64,000 nt of DNA from Olavius algarvensis associated proteobacterium Delta 3. GTDB taxonomy: Bacteria; Desulfobacterota; Desulfobacteria; Desulfobacterales; CAFBRK01. Positions 1 through 9,608 of this stretch are shown in pieces. The stretch is from contig CAFBRK010000015.1 of assembly GCA_903231505.1 (NCBI GenBank), forward strand, positions 62,001 through 126,000, given 5' to 3'. The position numbers and the translations under genes are program-made. The first letter of the stretch is position 1. Every line of letters begins with the position of its first letter. The notes beneath the pieces are model-generated. The model did no database searches, was not told where the DNA came from, and worked only from the letters and a program-made list of their open reading frames with translations.

Positions 1-1049
1 AAAATCGGCCAGTTGAACGCCGGACCGGCGGCGGCGCTGAATGCCGGATCGGCCAGGCTGGCATTGGCGGCGTTCGTCCCGCTCCATCCCAGGGTGCCGA
101 ACAGGGAGAAACTCGGCAGCATCTCCCCCCGGGCGATACCGATACGGGCGCCCTGGGCGGCCGCCTGTAGCTCGGCCCGGCGGATGTCCGGCCGTCGACG
201 CAGCAGTTCGGCCGGCATACCGACGGCCACCTGGGCCGGGATGGTCGGAAGAGAACCGGAATCTCCCAGGATGTGGCTTAAGTCCTCGGGGGGCAGTCCC
301 AACAGGATCGCCAGGGCGTGCCGTGTCTGGTTCAGGGACAGCAGAAGCTGGGGCACCAGAGCTTCGGTACTGTGTAGGAGTGTTTTGGCCTGCTGCACGT
401 CCAGCTCGGTCACGGCGCCGAACTTGAAACGTGCTTCGACCATCTGCAGCGACCGCTTCTGGAGCTCGACATTCTGCTGCGCAATATGAATCCGTTCCTC
501 CAGGGTCCGGATAAGGATATAGGACCGGGCGACTTCGGCGGTGAGTGTGACGAGCACGTCATCGTAGCCGGCGATGCTGGCCAGCAGGTTGGCGTTGGCC
601 GACTGGATGCCGCGCCTGAATTTGCCCCAGAAATCCAGCTCCCAGGCCACATCGAATCCGGCGGAATACGCGCTGAACGCACCCGGCCCTTCCTGGGTTG
701 CCCACGCAGCCTCGGCATTGATTTCTTGCTGCTGGGGGTACAATGAGCCGGCGGCGATACCGAGCTGGGCCCTCGCCTCCAAAACGCGTAGGCCGGCGAT
801 CCGCAGGGAGAGGTTTTGATCGTAGGCCATCCGGACCAGATGATCGAGTATCGGATCTTCAAACACCTCCCACCAGTCTTCGGTGTCGGCAGGAGCCCCG
901 GAGATAGCGTCGTCTTCACGCTGCAGATAGGCATCGGCGATCGGGGCTTCCGGGGTTTCAAAATCCGGGCCGACCATGGCACAGGCGCTGATCAGGAAGG
1001 AGATCACACAGACTGTGCACGCCAGAACAGTTTTCTTCCAATCCGTCAT
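1..1049 (-). CDS. RND efflux outer-membrane lipoprotein, NodT/OprM family (3' end outside window)
   Basis: Outer-membrane channel of a tripartite efflux pump (TolC superfamily). Translation from the ATG at 1049 gives a signal peptide with lipobox LISAC (Cys about residue 23), then MVGPDFETPEAP, the usual opening of NodT-type lipoproteins. Further in come LDFWGKFRRG, ELDVQQAKTLL and the family motif RRRPDIRRAELQ, followed by ARGEMLPSFSLFG. The frame is open to base 1, so the C-terminus is missing. It is the third gene of a minus-strand set with the permease (17 bp upstream) and the lipoprotein. The inner-membrane RND and adaptor genes are not in the window. The family call is secure; the substrate is unknown. 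Confidence 0.9.
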   Translation of the reverse strand, partial: MTDWKKTVLACTVCVISFLISACAMVGPDFETPEAPIADAYLQREDDAISGAPADTEDWWEVFEDPILDHLVRMAYDQNLSLRIAGLRVLEARAQLGIAAGSLYPQQQEINAEAAWATQEGPGAFSAYSAGFDVAWELDFWGKFRRGIQSANANLLASIAGYDDVLVTLTAEVARSYILIRTLEERIHIAQQNVELQKRSLQMVEARFKFGAVTELDVQQAKTLLHSTEALVPQLLLSLNQTRHALAILLGLPPEDLSHILGDSGSLPTIPAQVAVGMPAELLRRRPDIRRAELQAAAQGARIGIARGEMLPSFSLFGTLGWSGTNAANASLADPAFSAAAGPAFNWPI

Positions 1050-1066
1050 GGGTTCTCGATGAGGTA

Positions 1067-2215
1067 TCAGATAGCGTAATCGGCGCTGCTCTTTGGTTCG
1101 GAATCTTCTTCTATGCCGCTGGAATCCGGATCATCCCCCATCCACGTTTTAAATAGTATGTAGCTCAACGACAGGATCACCGCTCCGATAAAAAGCCCCA
1201 GAAAACCGATCCAGATAAATCCGCCGATGGCACCGAGGAAAATGACCGCCATGGGCACGGCGGCGCCTCTTCCTAAAAAAATCGCTTTTAGCGGGCCGTC
1301 ACCGATGGCAACGACGATCAGATAGACTGTCAGGACCACCAGATAGACTGTCAGGACCACCGCCGGCAGCGTGCTCATGTTCGAAAAGGCGTAAATGATC
1401 ACCCCCAGCACCACCGGGCCGATTCCGATCTGCACGATGGCCAGCACCAGGCTCAGAAACGCCCAGACACCGGCCCCCGGGATTCCCGCGATCCAGAATC
1501 CTAACCCCGCCAGCAGCGCCTGAATTACGGCAACCCCCAAAATCCCTTTAACCACACCCCGGATGGTCTGCTCGGATATGTCCACAAACTCGCTCCCCCG
1601 ATCGCCGACCAACCTGACAAACAGATGTCTTGCCACCTGCCCGCCGCTGTGTGCGGTGGTCATAAGGATGCCGGCGATAATGATGGACACGGCAAACATG
1701 ACCACCCCGAGCACTGTATCCACCGCTGTGGACAACAGCCATTTGACAGCTGCCGTCACCTGGGGCTGGTAGCGCTGGAGGGTGGCCTCCAGATTGACCG
1801 ATGCCTGCTGCCAAACGGTGTACACCGTGCTGCCGATGACCCACCACTCCTTTACCTTTTCAGGCGGTGGAGGGATCTTGAGCTCCTCCTGTTTCAATTT
1901 ATCATTAAGCAGCTGCAGCCCGTCTACACCGGATCCGGCCATCTGGATGCCAGGCAGGATGATCACCAGAAGCGCGGCAATCGTCAGGATCGCGGCAGTC
2001 AGTTTCCGGCGATTCCCGAGCTTGGCATTGACGGCATGATACACCGGGTAGAGGGCCACGGCCAGGATGATGCCCCATGTCACGAGGGGAATAAAGGGCT
2101 TGAGGATTAGATAACAACAGATGATCACCAGGATCAGGACGCCGAGCTGGATGGAAATATCGACGGCAGCGGACGTCGCAGCGGTGTTCTGGTTGGATTT
2201 TCCGGAGCCACTCAT
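1067..2215 (-). CDS. AI-2E family transporter (PerM/YdiK type)
   Basis: Polytopic inner-membrane protein of 382 residues. Two hydrophobic segments near residues 25-60 are followed by another near 75-95, a soluble stretch (about 100-150) and a hydrophobic C-terminal half with GIPGAGVWAFLSLVLAIVQIG and the GFLGLFIGAVILSL segment typical of AI-2E family permeases. Known members export quorum-sensing furanosyl diesters or act as ion antiporters; which applies here cannot be read from sequence. An AGGAG Shine-Dalgarno lies just upstream of the start. It sits between a lipoprotein gene and an outer-membrane efflux gene on the same strand. A 21-bp exact tandem duplication falls in one membrane segment. 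Confidence 0.85.
   Translation of the reverse strand: MSGSGKSNQNTAATSAAVDISIQLGVLILVIICCYLILKPFIPLVTWGIILAVALYPVYHAVNAKLGNRRKLTAAILTIAALLVIILPGIQMAGSGVDGLQLLNDKLKQEELKIPPPPEKVKEWWVIGSTVYTVWQQASVNLEATLQRYQPQVTAAVKWLLSTAVDTVLGVVMFAVSIIIAGILMTTAHSGGQVARHLFVRLVGDRGSEFVDISEQTIRGVVKGILGVAVIQALLAGLGFWIAGIPGAGVWAFLSLVLAIVQIGIGPVVLGVIIYAFSNMSTLPAVVLTVYLVVLTVYLIVVAIGDGPLKAIFLGRGAAVPMAVIFLGAIGGFIWIGFLGLFIGAVILSLSYILFKTWMGDDPDSSGIEEDSEPKSSADYAI
1320..1361. repeat. 21-bp exact tandem duplication inside the AI-2E permease
   Basis: Two identical 21-bp units lie back to back (1320-1340, 1341-1361). They encode VVLTVYL twice in a predicted membrane helix and keep the reading frame. This looks like a recent replication-slippage event. 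Confidence 0.9.
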
Positions 2216-2287
2216 ATTAGGATTCTCCTTGTGAAACTGACCATATAGACGGTATTCTGTTTGAACGACCGTGCCATCCCATTCGGA

Positions 2288-3367
2288 TTACCCGGCCGGA
2301 ATCGTGACCAGGGGCAGGCCTTCCCTGCCGCCGGTTTCAGATAACGACATCAGGATCATCAGCACCGCAAAGGTGCGCTTGGATTTGAAATCCCCCTTGT
2401 CGATCCAGAACCAGTGATCCTCGTACTCTACGGCGACAAATGGGGCCTCAGGCTGTTCCGGGCCGCTCTGGATATCAATCAGTCGAGCAACGGCGGCTTC
2501 ATCATCTCGGGGCGGCGCCAGTGAGGGCACCGTATATCCGGCCGCCACATGTTCGAATGGCACCTCGATCTGGGTGGCCAGGTTTATCATGATATCCAGC
2601 ATGGAGTTGGTGAGCACAGCGATCTCCCGATCGCTACCCTGGATGAGGCCATAGGTGACCGTGATTTCATCGCTGCCGGGTTCGAGCCCGAGCAGCCCGT
2701 TCAGTTCCTTGATTGCGGCTTTGACTTCCGGTGTAATGTTCTTCCTGAAAAAGAACAGGACCGTGGATTGCCGGTTCTCGTCTTCCATAAGGATCCGCAT
2801 ACCCACTGCCCCGGATGTCTGAATTTGACGGAACAGGGCGATAATGCGGTAGAACTCGGGATCTCCGGTTCGCTGGTCGACACCGGCCGACACCCGGGAA
2901 CGGAGTCCGTTGATGGCCCGGACTGTCAAGGGAAAAATCAGATCCGCAGGCCACCCGGACTGGATCAGAAACAGAACAGCCCGTGGGGGGATGGGCGTCA
3001 GGAAGTTTTCGTTGAATGTCTTCCCGGTGATCGGGGAATAGGTGATGGTGGGCCGGTCCGTGTATTTTCCGGAGCCCCCGATGATTAATGAATCCCCTTG
3101 AACGGCATCGGGCGATGAGACCTGCCCGGCGATGTTCGCCGAACTTTCCAGGGTGTAGCCGCTGACCACTGAGGCGACCTCCACAAACAACGGCATGTCC
3201 GCGTACCGGAGTTTGACGACATTAAGAAGGGTCTGCTCCTTCCAGGACGTGGAAATGGCCTGATTGTAATTGAAGCGGTCCCGGGGTACGGTGCCCGGGC
3301 CGATGCCCGAGCAGCCGATTAGAAACAGGAGTACCAGCGCCATTGCCGGAAATGGTTGTCGCATCAT
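2288..3367 (-). CDS. Predicted lipoprotein of unknown function
   Basis: 359 residues. It starts MMRQPFPAMALVLLFLIGC: a signal peptide with lipobox LIGC, so export and lipidation at Cys19 are likely. The mature part begins with a short motif (PRDRFNYNQAI) and WKEQTLLNVVKLRYAD, followed by a long soluble domain with no motif I can assign to an enzyme family. The last 40 residues (HWFWIDKGDFKSKRTFAVLMILMSL) look like a conserved tail. It is the first gene of the minus-strand set with the permease (72-bp gap) and the NodT protein, which suggests an envelope role. The product is not recognised beyond that. Confidence 0.75.
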   Translation of the reverse strand: MMRQPFPAMALVLLFLIGCSGIGPGTVPRDRFNYNQAISTSWKEQTLLNVVKLRYADMPLFVEVASVVSGYTLESSANIAGQVSSPDAVQGDSLIIGGSGKYTDRPTITYSPITGKTFNENFLTPIPPRAVLFLIQSGWPADLIFPLTVRAINGLRSRVSAGVDQRTGDPEFYRIIALFRQIQTSGAVGMRILMEDENRQSTVLFFFRKNITPEVKAAIKELNGLLGLEPGSDEITVTYGLIQGSDREIAVLTNSMLDIMINLATQIEVPFEHVAAGYTVPSLAPPRDDEAAVARLIDIQSGPEQPEAPFVAVEYEDHWFWIDKGDFKSKRTFAVLMILMSLSETGGREGLPLVTIPAG

Positions 3368-3730
3368 GCTTTAATCTCCGAGAGAACCTGAAATCAATAA
3401 TATGGTGTTTCCATGGGCCGGGTGGACCGGACAAAGAGTACCTCGCCGATGATTGGTCCGTGTTGTTAGAAGGATAGACCGCTCCGGTTCGCCCCCGACG
3501 CTTCGATGGTCTTATAAGCAATTGGTATCTCTAACGAAATCCAAAAAAAAGCGCAACCCATATTTGGCGTTTGGGCAAAGATATAGATGGAAAATCAAGG
3601 CCTTAAGATACTTCAACCTGGGAATGACCAAGGCACCGAAGCACTCCCGGATAAAGGACGCCACGGCATGTGAGAACATAACACAGATGGAAAGAATTAA
3701 GAGATTGCGGATAAACAAATACGAGAACCC

Positions 3731-3772
3731 ACACTCGACCCCTTGACCCCTTGGATCCTCGAATCCTTTTTA
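3731..3772 (+). repeat. Heptamer-type repeat tract (TTGACCC/TGGATCC) in the 3368-3777 gap
   Basis: A short run of units such as GACCCCTTG and GGATCCTCGAATCC ends just before the DUF151 stop codon. It matches longer tracts at 33438 and 46385. The rest of the 410-bp gap is AT-richer; open frames there on both strands show no recognisable protein and I see no clear promoter or RNA. Confidence 0.6.
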
Positions 3773-3777
3773 GTCTT

Positions 3778-4275
3778 CTAAACCTTATATTTGCCGAAAT
3801 CGTCGAGAGAGAGGCCTTTCAGGTAGTCGGTCCATTGCTCCGCCTCCTTGCTTTGATCCAGAGGCTCTTCACGGCCTTCCACGGGCTTGGATTTCTCAAT
3901 GACCTTGTCGTCGACGTAGATCGGCGCCTGGAATCGCAGGGCAATCGCAATGGCGTCGCTGGGTCGAGCGTCCATGTCGAATTCACCACCTTCGGAAGCG
4001 AAGTAAATACGGGCATAGAAGGTATTGTCCCTCAGATCGCAGACCTCGATCTTGGCCACCGAGAATTCCATGGACTCAACGAAATTCTTGAAAAGGTCAT
4101 GGGTCATGGGGCGGTCGAATGCGATATTCTGAAGCGCCGAAGCGATGGATGTGGCCTCCAGAAGACCGATCCAGATCGGAACCGTGCGCTCGTCTTCGTC
4201 GGTTTTCAGGATAATAATGGGCGTGTTGGACGCGGGGTCCATGGTCATTCCGGCTATGCTTGCCTTATGAAGCAT
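3778..4275 (-). CDS. Bifunctional nuclease (DUF151) family protein
   Basis: 165 residues matching the BFN/DUF151 family: N-terminal PIIILKTDEDERTVPIWIGLLEA, then ARPSDAIAIALRFQAPIYV, the family's most conserved block, and a short variable tail. Plant and Thermotoga members have been studied as nucleases or as small-molecule-fold proteins; the bacterial role is not settled. It lies directly downstream of miaB on the same strand and its start overlaps the miaB end by 11 bp, so the two are probably translationally coupled. Confidence 0.85.
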   Translation of the reverse strand: MLHKASIAGMTMDPASNTPIIILKTDEDERTVPIWIGLLEATSIASALQNIAFDRPMTHDLFKNFVESMEFSVAKIEVCDLRDNTFYARIYFASEGGEFDMDARPSDAIAIALRFQAPIYVDDKVIEKSKPVEGREEPLDQSKEAEQWTDYLKGLSLDDFGKYKV

Positions 4276-5683
4276 CAGAGTGATCTCCTTTCGCGCTTGG
4301 CATGTCCAGCTCCCGTTCCACCGGCCTGCCCCAGAGCGAGTGGGAAAAAGCCCGCTCGATGGTTATCCATACCAGTTTTCCGACGGATATGGCAAGCGCG
4401 GGGCCATTCCCGTTTCCATCCGAAAAATGAACGATCTTGTTTTGCGGTGTCCGACCGGTCCATGGAGGCGTTGTCCGAGGTTCCGTCGGATTGTCGGCAA
4501 CCGTGGCTTTGCTGAAGCCCTCAACCAGGATCTCCTGGCGGGTGCCGACCAGCGCTGCATGCTTTTTGCGGGTAATTAATTCCTGGGTATCCAGAAGCAC
4601 CTGCAGCCTCTGCTTTTTGACCGGCTCTGAAATCTTTTCGGGAAACCGGGATGCCGGTGCGGACGGCCGATCCGAGTATTTGAAGGCAAACATCCCGTCC
4701 AGCTGCACCCGCTCGACAAGGCTCAGCGTGTCCTGAAAATCCGCTTCGGTTTCCCCTGGAAATCCGACAATGAAATCGGATGTGACGGCGATATCCGGGC
4801 GTGTGGATCTCAGGCGGTTGATGATGTTCAGGTAATCCTTCCGCGTATATTTTCGGTTCATCCGCTTCAGGGTCCGGTCCGACCCGGATTGCACCGGCAG
4901 ATGAATGTGGCCGCAAAGCTTGCCCAGGTCTGAGAAACAACGGATCAATTCATCGGAGAGGTCCTTGGGATGAGAGGTGGTGAAACGGATCCGCTGGAGT
5001 CCGTCCACTTGGTCGACACGACGCAGCAGTTCGGCAAAAGAGCACATTCCCTCTTTTAGGCCATAACTGTTCACATTCTGCCCCAACAAGGTCACCTCCC
5101 GAACGCCCGAGTGTGCAAGGGTTCGGATTTCCTCTAAAATATCATCCGGGTGTCGGCTGGCTTCCGGGCCCCGGACATGGGGGACCACACAGTAGGTGCA
5201 GTAATTGTCGCACCCCTGCATGATGGTGACAAATCGCGACGGCCTCTCCAAAGCCGCTGAGGCGGCATTCGGAGCCTCCAGGATGGCCCCGCCATCCATG
5301 GCCACATCGACGATACGTCGTCTTTTGTGTCGAATTGTTTCGATATGTTGTGCAAGGTTTCGGATGGCGTGGGTGCCGAACACGAGATCCACGTGGGGCA
5401 TTCGTGACAGAATCCGTTCGCCCTCCTGCTGAGCCACACAGCCGCCAACTGCAATAATGAGCTCCGGATGACGCCGTTTTAACGGGGCCAGACGACCCAG
5501 ATAACTGAAGACTTTCTGTTCCGCTTTTTCCCGAATGGCGCAGGTGTTCATGATGACCAGGTCCGCGGCATCCACCGCGTTCGCCCGCTGATAGCCCATG
5601 GATTCAATGTGATCGGCCATCCGCTCGGAGTCATAAACGTTCATCTGACATCCGATGGTTTCGATATGGTAGCTGGCAGTCAT
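4265..5683 (-). CDS. miaB: tRNA-2-methylthio-N6-dimethylallyladenosine synthase
   Basis: Radical SAM methylthiotransferase acting on i6A37 of tRNAs reading UNN codons. From the start chosen (MTASYHIETIGCQMN, 472 residues) the three domains are in order: UPF0004 with the auxiliary-cluster cysteines (IGCQMN, MNTCAIR, GGCVAQ), the radical SAM core with CDNYCTYC (CX3CX2C), and a C-terminal TRAM domain. The frame opens 6 codons earlier at a TTG and contains another ATG at 5695; none has a good Shine-Dalgarno, so the start is uncertain. It sits 79 bp after a DUF4911 gene and overlaps the DUF151 gene. Confidence 0.95.
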   Translation of the reverse strand: MTASYHIETIGCQMNVYDSERMADHIESMGYQRANAVDAADLVIMNTCAIREKAEQKVFSYLGRLAPLKRRHPELIIAVGGCVAQQEGERILSRMPHVDLVFGTHAIRNLAQHIETIRHKRRRIVDVAMDGGAILEAPNAASAALERPSRFVTIMQGCDNYCTYCVVPHVRGPEASRHPDDILEEIRTLAHSGVREVTLLGQNVNSYGLKEGMCSFAELLRRVDQVDGLQRIRFTTSHPKDLSDELIRCFSDLGKLCGHIHLPVQSGSDRTLKRMNRKYTRKDYLNIINRLRSTRPDIAVTSDFIVGFPGETEADFQDTLSLVERVQLDGMFAFKYSDRPSAPASRFPEKISEPVKKQRLQVLLDTQELITRKKHAALVGTRQEILVEGFSKATVADNPTEPRTTPPWTGRTPQNKIVHFSDGNGNGPALAISVGKLVWITIERAFSHSLWGRPVERELDMPSAKGDHSDAS

Positions 5684-5762
5684 AAGTTGATTCATTTGCA
5701 ATTCGAATGGAACTGTTCGGGCTGGACACTGTCGGACCGACTGGGTGGCCTGAATCCGACGA

Positions 5763-6008
5763 TCAGGTCACCTGCAGCTTGCCAATGTCGATCGCCTTGG
5801 ACGGCTCCATGTGAATGGTTTTTCGCAGATCGGTCAGGATGCCGCCGACGTCTTCAAGGCACCCCCGGGCGATATGGACCGCCACGGTTCCGCGCTGCGG
5901 ATCTAAGGTTTCCACCATGGCGAGTCCGTCATAGGCTTCGAGTATGAATCGGAGAAAAGCGATCTGACGACGGTCGACCCGGTAGTACCGGCAATGGGCT
6001 CTCATCAT
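5763..6008 (-). CDS. DUF4911 family small protein
   Basis: 81 residues (MMRAHCRYYRVDRRQIAFLR...). The pattern Y-x-V-x(n)-FLRFILEAYDGLA followed by a VAVHIARGC segment fits the small DUF4911 proteins that occur beside miaB in Desulfobacterota. The fold looks like a short alpha/beta domain. It is probably co-transcribed with miaB and DUF151. Function is unknown. The family name is from memory and has not been checked by profile search. Confidence 0.7.
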   Translation of the reverse strand: MMRAHCRYYRVDRRQIAFLRFILEAYDGLAMVETLDPQRGTVAVHIARGCLEDVGGILTDLRKTIHMEPSKAIDIGKLQVT

Positions 6009-6150
6009 ATCCCCTCAGTGGACTGAAAAGCTAATCATGAATTGATGCTTCCAAAGACTATAACCTGTTTTTTTTGAAAAATAAAATTCGTGTGATGTGC
6101 CGTGCTGCACTGTTGTGCTGAATCGGTATTTGAAGTATAGGCCGGATGTC

Positions 6151-7896
6151 ATGCGAAAATCCTGGCATATGATCCACCCGGATCCCCAACATGTTCAGCG
6201 TCTCGCCGATCAAACCGGCTGCCATCCCCTCGTAGCCCGGATACTTGTCAACCGGAACATTTCGGAAACCCGGGAAGCAAAAAAGTTTCTTTACCCCCGG
6301 GTAACGGACCTGCCGTCGCCCTTGGGGATGAAAGGCATGGACGTGGCCACCCAACGTCTGATCCGTGCCATCCGGCAGAAGGAAAACATCCTCGTCTTCG
6401 GAGACTATGATGTGGATGGGGTCACGGCGACGGCCCTTCTGGAGGAATTTCTGAGCTACGCCGGGGCACGGGTCTTTTCATATACACCTCACCGACGTAA
6501 AGAGGGGTACAGTCTGAACAGGGAGCAGCTTCGCAGGATGCCGTTCCCACGGAAACCGGATCTGATCCTGACCGCCGATTGCGGCGCCACCAGTCACGAT
6601 GCCATACGTGACGCCCAAAAGGCGGGAATCGATGTCATCGTCACCGATCACCACATGCTGGAAAGGGAAGTCCCGCCGGCCATCGCCATCGTGAACCCCC
6701 ACCTGGAGGACGCACCATCGGAAATGTCCGGGCTGTCCGGTGTGGGGGTAGCCTTCTGTCTGCTGATCTCCCTCCGGAAGACCTTGCGGGAACAAGGATT
6801 TTGGGGGCACCAACCGGAACCGAACCTGAGGGATTACTGTGATTTGGTGGCTCTCGGCACCATCGCGGATATGGTTCCATTGCTGGGCGCGAACCGGATA
6901 TTGGCCCGTGTCGGGCTGGATGTCCTCAAATCCGGCCGGCGCCCGGGTCTCAGCGCCCTGATGTCGGTCTCCGGGGTGGTCCCTGAACGGATCGACGCCG
7001 AGGATATCTCGTTCCGGCTGGCACCGCGTCTGAATGCCGCCGGAAGAATGGCCCATTCCAGACTGAGTGTCCGGCTCATACAGGAAACGGATCCGGTCAA
7101 AACCAGACGCCTTGCGGAACTTCTGGAACGGCTCAACCGTAAACGCCGGGCCGCCGAGCAGCGTACCCTGGACCAGGTGGCGTCCATGCTCACCGACACC
7201 CCGGAACTGTTGAGGTCCAATTCCCTGGTCCTGGCCCACCCTGAATGGCTCGAGGGGGTGCTGGGAATCGCTGCATCCCGTCTGGTCAACCAATACGGCC
7301 GCCCGGCTATCTTGATTACAACAAGAGACGGTATTGGCAAAGGATCCGCGCGCAGTGTATCCGGTTTCGACATCCACCAAGGACTTCACGACTGCCGCCC
7401 CCTTCTGGAATCCTTTGGCGGCCATCGGATGGCAGCCGGACTCCAGGTTAAAGCCGAGAACATCGAAGCGCTTCAGGATCTTTTTGAACAGGTCGTCGCG
7501 AGGCACACGCGATCCATTCATGCTGAAAAACGATTGCCCATCGACGGGGACCTGGCGTTGAATCAGATCTCACCGGAGATGATCGACGCCCTGGAATTGT
7601 TAAAACCGTTCGGCGCCGGTAATCCGGAACCTGTTTTTTCTGCTCGGCGTGTGGCGGTTCAATCCTTTCAAGTAGTCGGACAGCGGCACCTTCGAATGAC
7701 CGTGGCGCACCCGTCGTCAATGTCCCACAGCATCATGAGCGGCATCTGGTTCAATCCGCCGGCGCTCTCGATTTCCAGGGAACGGCTTTTTAAGATTGCG
7801 TTCCGCCTTCAGTGGAACCGCTGGAACGGCAAAAAAACACCCCAGATCGTAATCGAAGACATGGTACCGGATACAACTGGCTGTGCCGACGGCTGA
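6151..7896 (+). CDS. recJ: Single-stranded-DNA-specific exonuclease RecJ
   Basis: 5'-3' exonuclease of recombination and mismatch repair, DHH superfamily. From the ATG at 6151 it has 581 residues, the usual RecJ length; an upstream ATG at 6097 would add 18 residues that do not look conserved. Motifs: FGDYDVDGVTATALL (motif I), DCGATSHDAI, VTDHH (the DHH motif), LGTIADMVPL, RLNAAGRM, and in the DHHA1 domain SGFDIHQGL and FGGHRMAAGL, followed by an OB-like C-terminal domain. It is divergent from the miaB group. Confidence 0.95.
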   Translation: MRKSWHMIHPDPQHVQRLADQTGCHPLVARILVNRNISETREAKKFLYPRVTDLPSPLGMKGMDVATQRLIRAIRQKENILVFGDYDVDGVTATALLEEFLSYAGARVFSYTPHRRKEGYSLNREQLRRMPFPRKPDLILTADCGATSHDAIRDAQKAGIDVIVTDHHMLEREVPPAIAIVNPHLEDAPSEMSGLSGVGVAFCLLISLRKTLREQGFWGHQPEPNLRDYCDLVALGTIADMVPLLGANRILARVGLDVLKSGRRPGLSALMSVSGVVPERIDAEDISFRLAPRLNAAGRMAHSRLSVRLIQETDPVKTRRLAELLERLNRKRRAAEQRTLDQVASMLTDTPELLRSNSLVLAHPEWLEGVLGIAASRLVNQYGRPAILITTRDGIGKGSARSVSGFDIHQGLHDCRPLLESFGGHRMAAGLQVKAENIEALQDLFEQVVARHTRSIHAEKRLPIDGDLALNQISPEMIDALELLKPFGAGNPEPVFSARRVAVQSFQVVGQRHLRMTVAHPSSMSHSIMSGIWFNPPALSISRERLFKIAFRLQWNRWNGKKTPQIVIEDMVPDTTGCADG

Positions 7897-8014
7897 GATG
7901 AATGTACGGGGTAATGTGAATATGGGCACATTTTTCTTGAACTATGGAAATCTTGAGATTATGATTCCTCCAAATTTTTAGATGAACCCCTGAGACCCAA
8001 AAAGGTAACGCAAC

Positions 8015-8434
8015 ATGGCGAAAGTATTTCGACCCTCGACCAGGGAAAGCAGCATCCTTTCGAAAATTGAATCGACGAGGGAATATGCACGCCGGATGGC
8101 CATCAATAGCATCAAGGATTGTATCGATGGCCTCTCCAATGCCATTGCCACGAAGTTGGTGGAAACGGAACTGGTTGAAACCACAAACAAGAATGGACTG
8201 GAGGAGCAGATCGTAAAGTGCCTCGACACATTAGGGCATGCTGAAGATTTCGATGTGGACTATCAAATCGCGCCGTATCGCAACCTGGTGACACAACCCC
8301 ATGTCGTCAGCCTTTACGTCACGTCATTTGTGATCGAAAAACTCATCAACCACAGGGACATCGTCGACATTTACGGATCTGACGAAGATATTTACGTCTG
8401 CATCAATCAGCAGGGGCGAAAATTCCTCCCATGA
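8015..8434 (+). CDS. Conserved-looking hypothetical protein
   Basis: 139 residues, soluble, with no signal peptide. The N-terminal half is predicted helical (STREYARRMAINSIKDCIDGLSNAIATKL). The C-terminal half is mixed and ends VDIYGSDEDIYVCINQQGRKFLP. I do not recognise the family. The stop lies 4 bp before the next gene, an MBL hydrolase, so the two are probably translated from one message and may act together. Confidence 0.65.
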   Translation: MAKVFRPSTRESSILSKIESTREYARRMAINSIKDCIDGLSNAIATKLVETELVETTNKNGLEEQIVKCLDTLGHAEDFDVDYQIAPYRNLVTQPHVVSLYVTSFVIEKLINHRDIVDIYGSDEDIYVCINQQGRKFLP

Positions 8435-8438
8435 CCCC

Positions 8439-9440
8439 ATGCGAGCTGCGTTTCACCCCAGGCTAATCAATGGGCCCTTTGAGGACCCCGGCCTTTATGT
8501 CCCCTTTCAATTCCTCCATCGCGCCCTCCTGTTCGATCTGGGAGATCTTTCCGGCTTATCCAACCGCGAGCTGCTAAAAATCAGCCATGTGTTTGTGTCC
8601 CACACCCACATGGATCATTTTATCGGATTCGACCGCCTTCTCCGCATTGCGCTGGGACGGGACACCATGCTTCATTTCTTTGGGCCCGAAGGCTTCACGG
8701 ACAATGTGGCCGGAAAGTTGTCCGGATATACCTGGAACCTGGTGTCAGATGATACCCATCCATTGGAAATCATGGTGACGGAGGTCGGCTCGACGCGCAT
8801 GAAAACCTCCCGGTTTCTTTGCCGAAAGCGTTTCGAGCGAGATCCGGACGGAATCGAAAACCCCTTTGACGGTCGACTTCTCATCGAACCGGCGTTTTCA
8901 GTCCGGACGGCGCTTTTCGATCACCGGGTGCCGTGCCTGGGTTTCTCTTTGGATGAACAATTTCACATCAACATCGACACAGCGCAACTTGACCGGCTGG
9001 GCCTTCCCACCGGCCCCTGGCTCTCTGATTTTAAAAATGCCGTTTATAAAGCCAATCCCGAGTCGTATGAGATCGTGATCCCCGGCGCGAACGGAGCCGA
9101 ACGTAAACCCTATCGCCTGGGCGAATTGACCAAGGCCATCGCCCGAATCACCCCTGGCCAGACGATTACCTATATTACCGACGTCGGCTATAACGAACAA
9201 AACGTTCAACGCATCGTCGAACTGGCAAGAGGGGCCGACCACCTGTTTATCGAAGCGGCATTCCGTGACGATGACGCACATATTGCCCATCGCAAGCACC
9301 ACCTCACCGCCCGCCAGGCCGGTATTATTGCCCGGCAAGCCGGTGTTCGGCGCCTGACGATCTTTCATTTTTCACCGCGGTATCAAGGCATGGAAGAGCA
9401 GCTGGAAGCAGAAGCGCAAGTTGCGTTTGAAGGAAGATAG
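8439..9440 (+). CDS. MBL-fold hydrolase, ribonuclease Z-like
   Basis: 333 residues. Metallo-beta-lactamase fold with the metal motif HTHMDH near residue 53, in the RNase Z-like setting: LLFDLGDLSGLSNRELLKISHVFVSH upstream and ARQAGVRRLTIFHFSPRY at the C-terminus, where the last His ligands lie. A YITDVGYNEQN segment supplies the acidic ligand region, and HHLTARQAG carries a conserved His pair. It is longer than typical RNase Z in the middle (residues about 100-160). Likely phosphodiesterase activity; a tRNA 3'-processing role is not proven. Confidence 0.8.
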   Translation: MRAAFHPRLINGPFEDPGLYVPFQFLHRALLFDLGDLSGLSNRELLKISHVFVSHTHMDHFIGFDRLLRIALGRDTMLHFFGPEGFTDNVAGKLSGYTWNLVSDDTHPLEIMVTEVGSTRMKTSRFLCRKRFERDPDGIENPFDGRLLIEPAFSVRTALFDHRVPCLGFSLDEQFHINIDTAQLDRLGLPTGPWLSDFKNAVYKANPESYEIVIPGANGAERKPYRLGELTKAIARITPGQTITYITDVGYNEQNVQRIVELARGADHLFIEAAFRDDDAHIAHRKHHLTARQAGIIARQAGVRRLTIFHFSPRYQGMEEQLEAEAQVAFEGR

Positions 9441-9608
9441 CGTCGGTATTTCCGGTATACCCAAACCTAAAGCAGATATGTTCTTTTGTTCCACTGTCGT
9501 TAGGCGATTCTCATGGTTCGCACGTGCATCCGTTCAAACGCCGGTATACCGTAGTCTCCCCGGTGCACGAAGGCGTGTACAGACAATAATGCCGGAATGG
9601 CATGGGTA

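Noticed and set aside
410..982. Minus-strand ORF of 190 codons
   Set aside because: Out of frame with the NodT/OprM protein, which reads cleanly through the same bases; Ser/Arg/Pro-rich shadow.
3453..3746. Plus-strand ORF of 97 codons
   Set aside because: No ribosome site, no family resemblance, ends in a repeat tract; a minus-strand ORF over the same bases is equally unconvincing.
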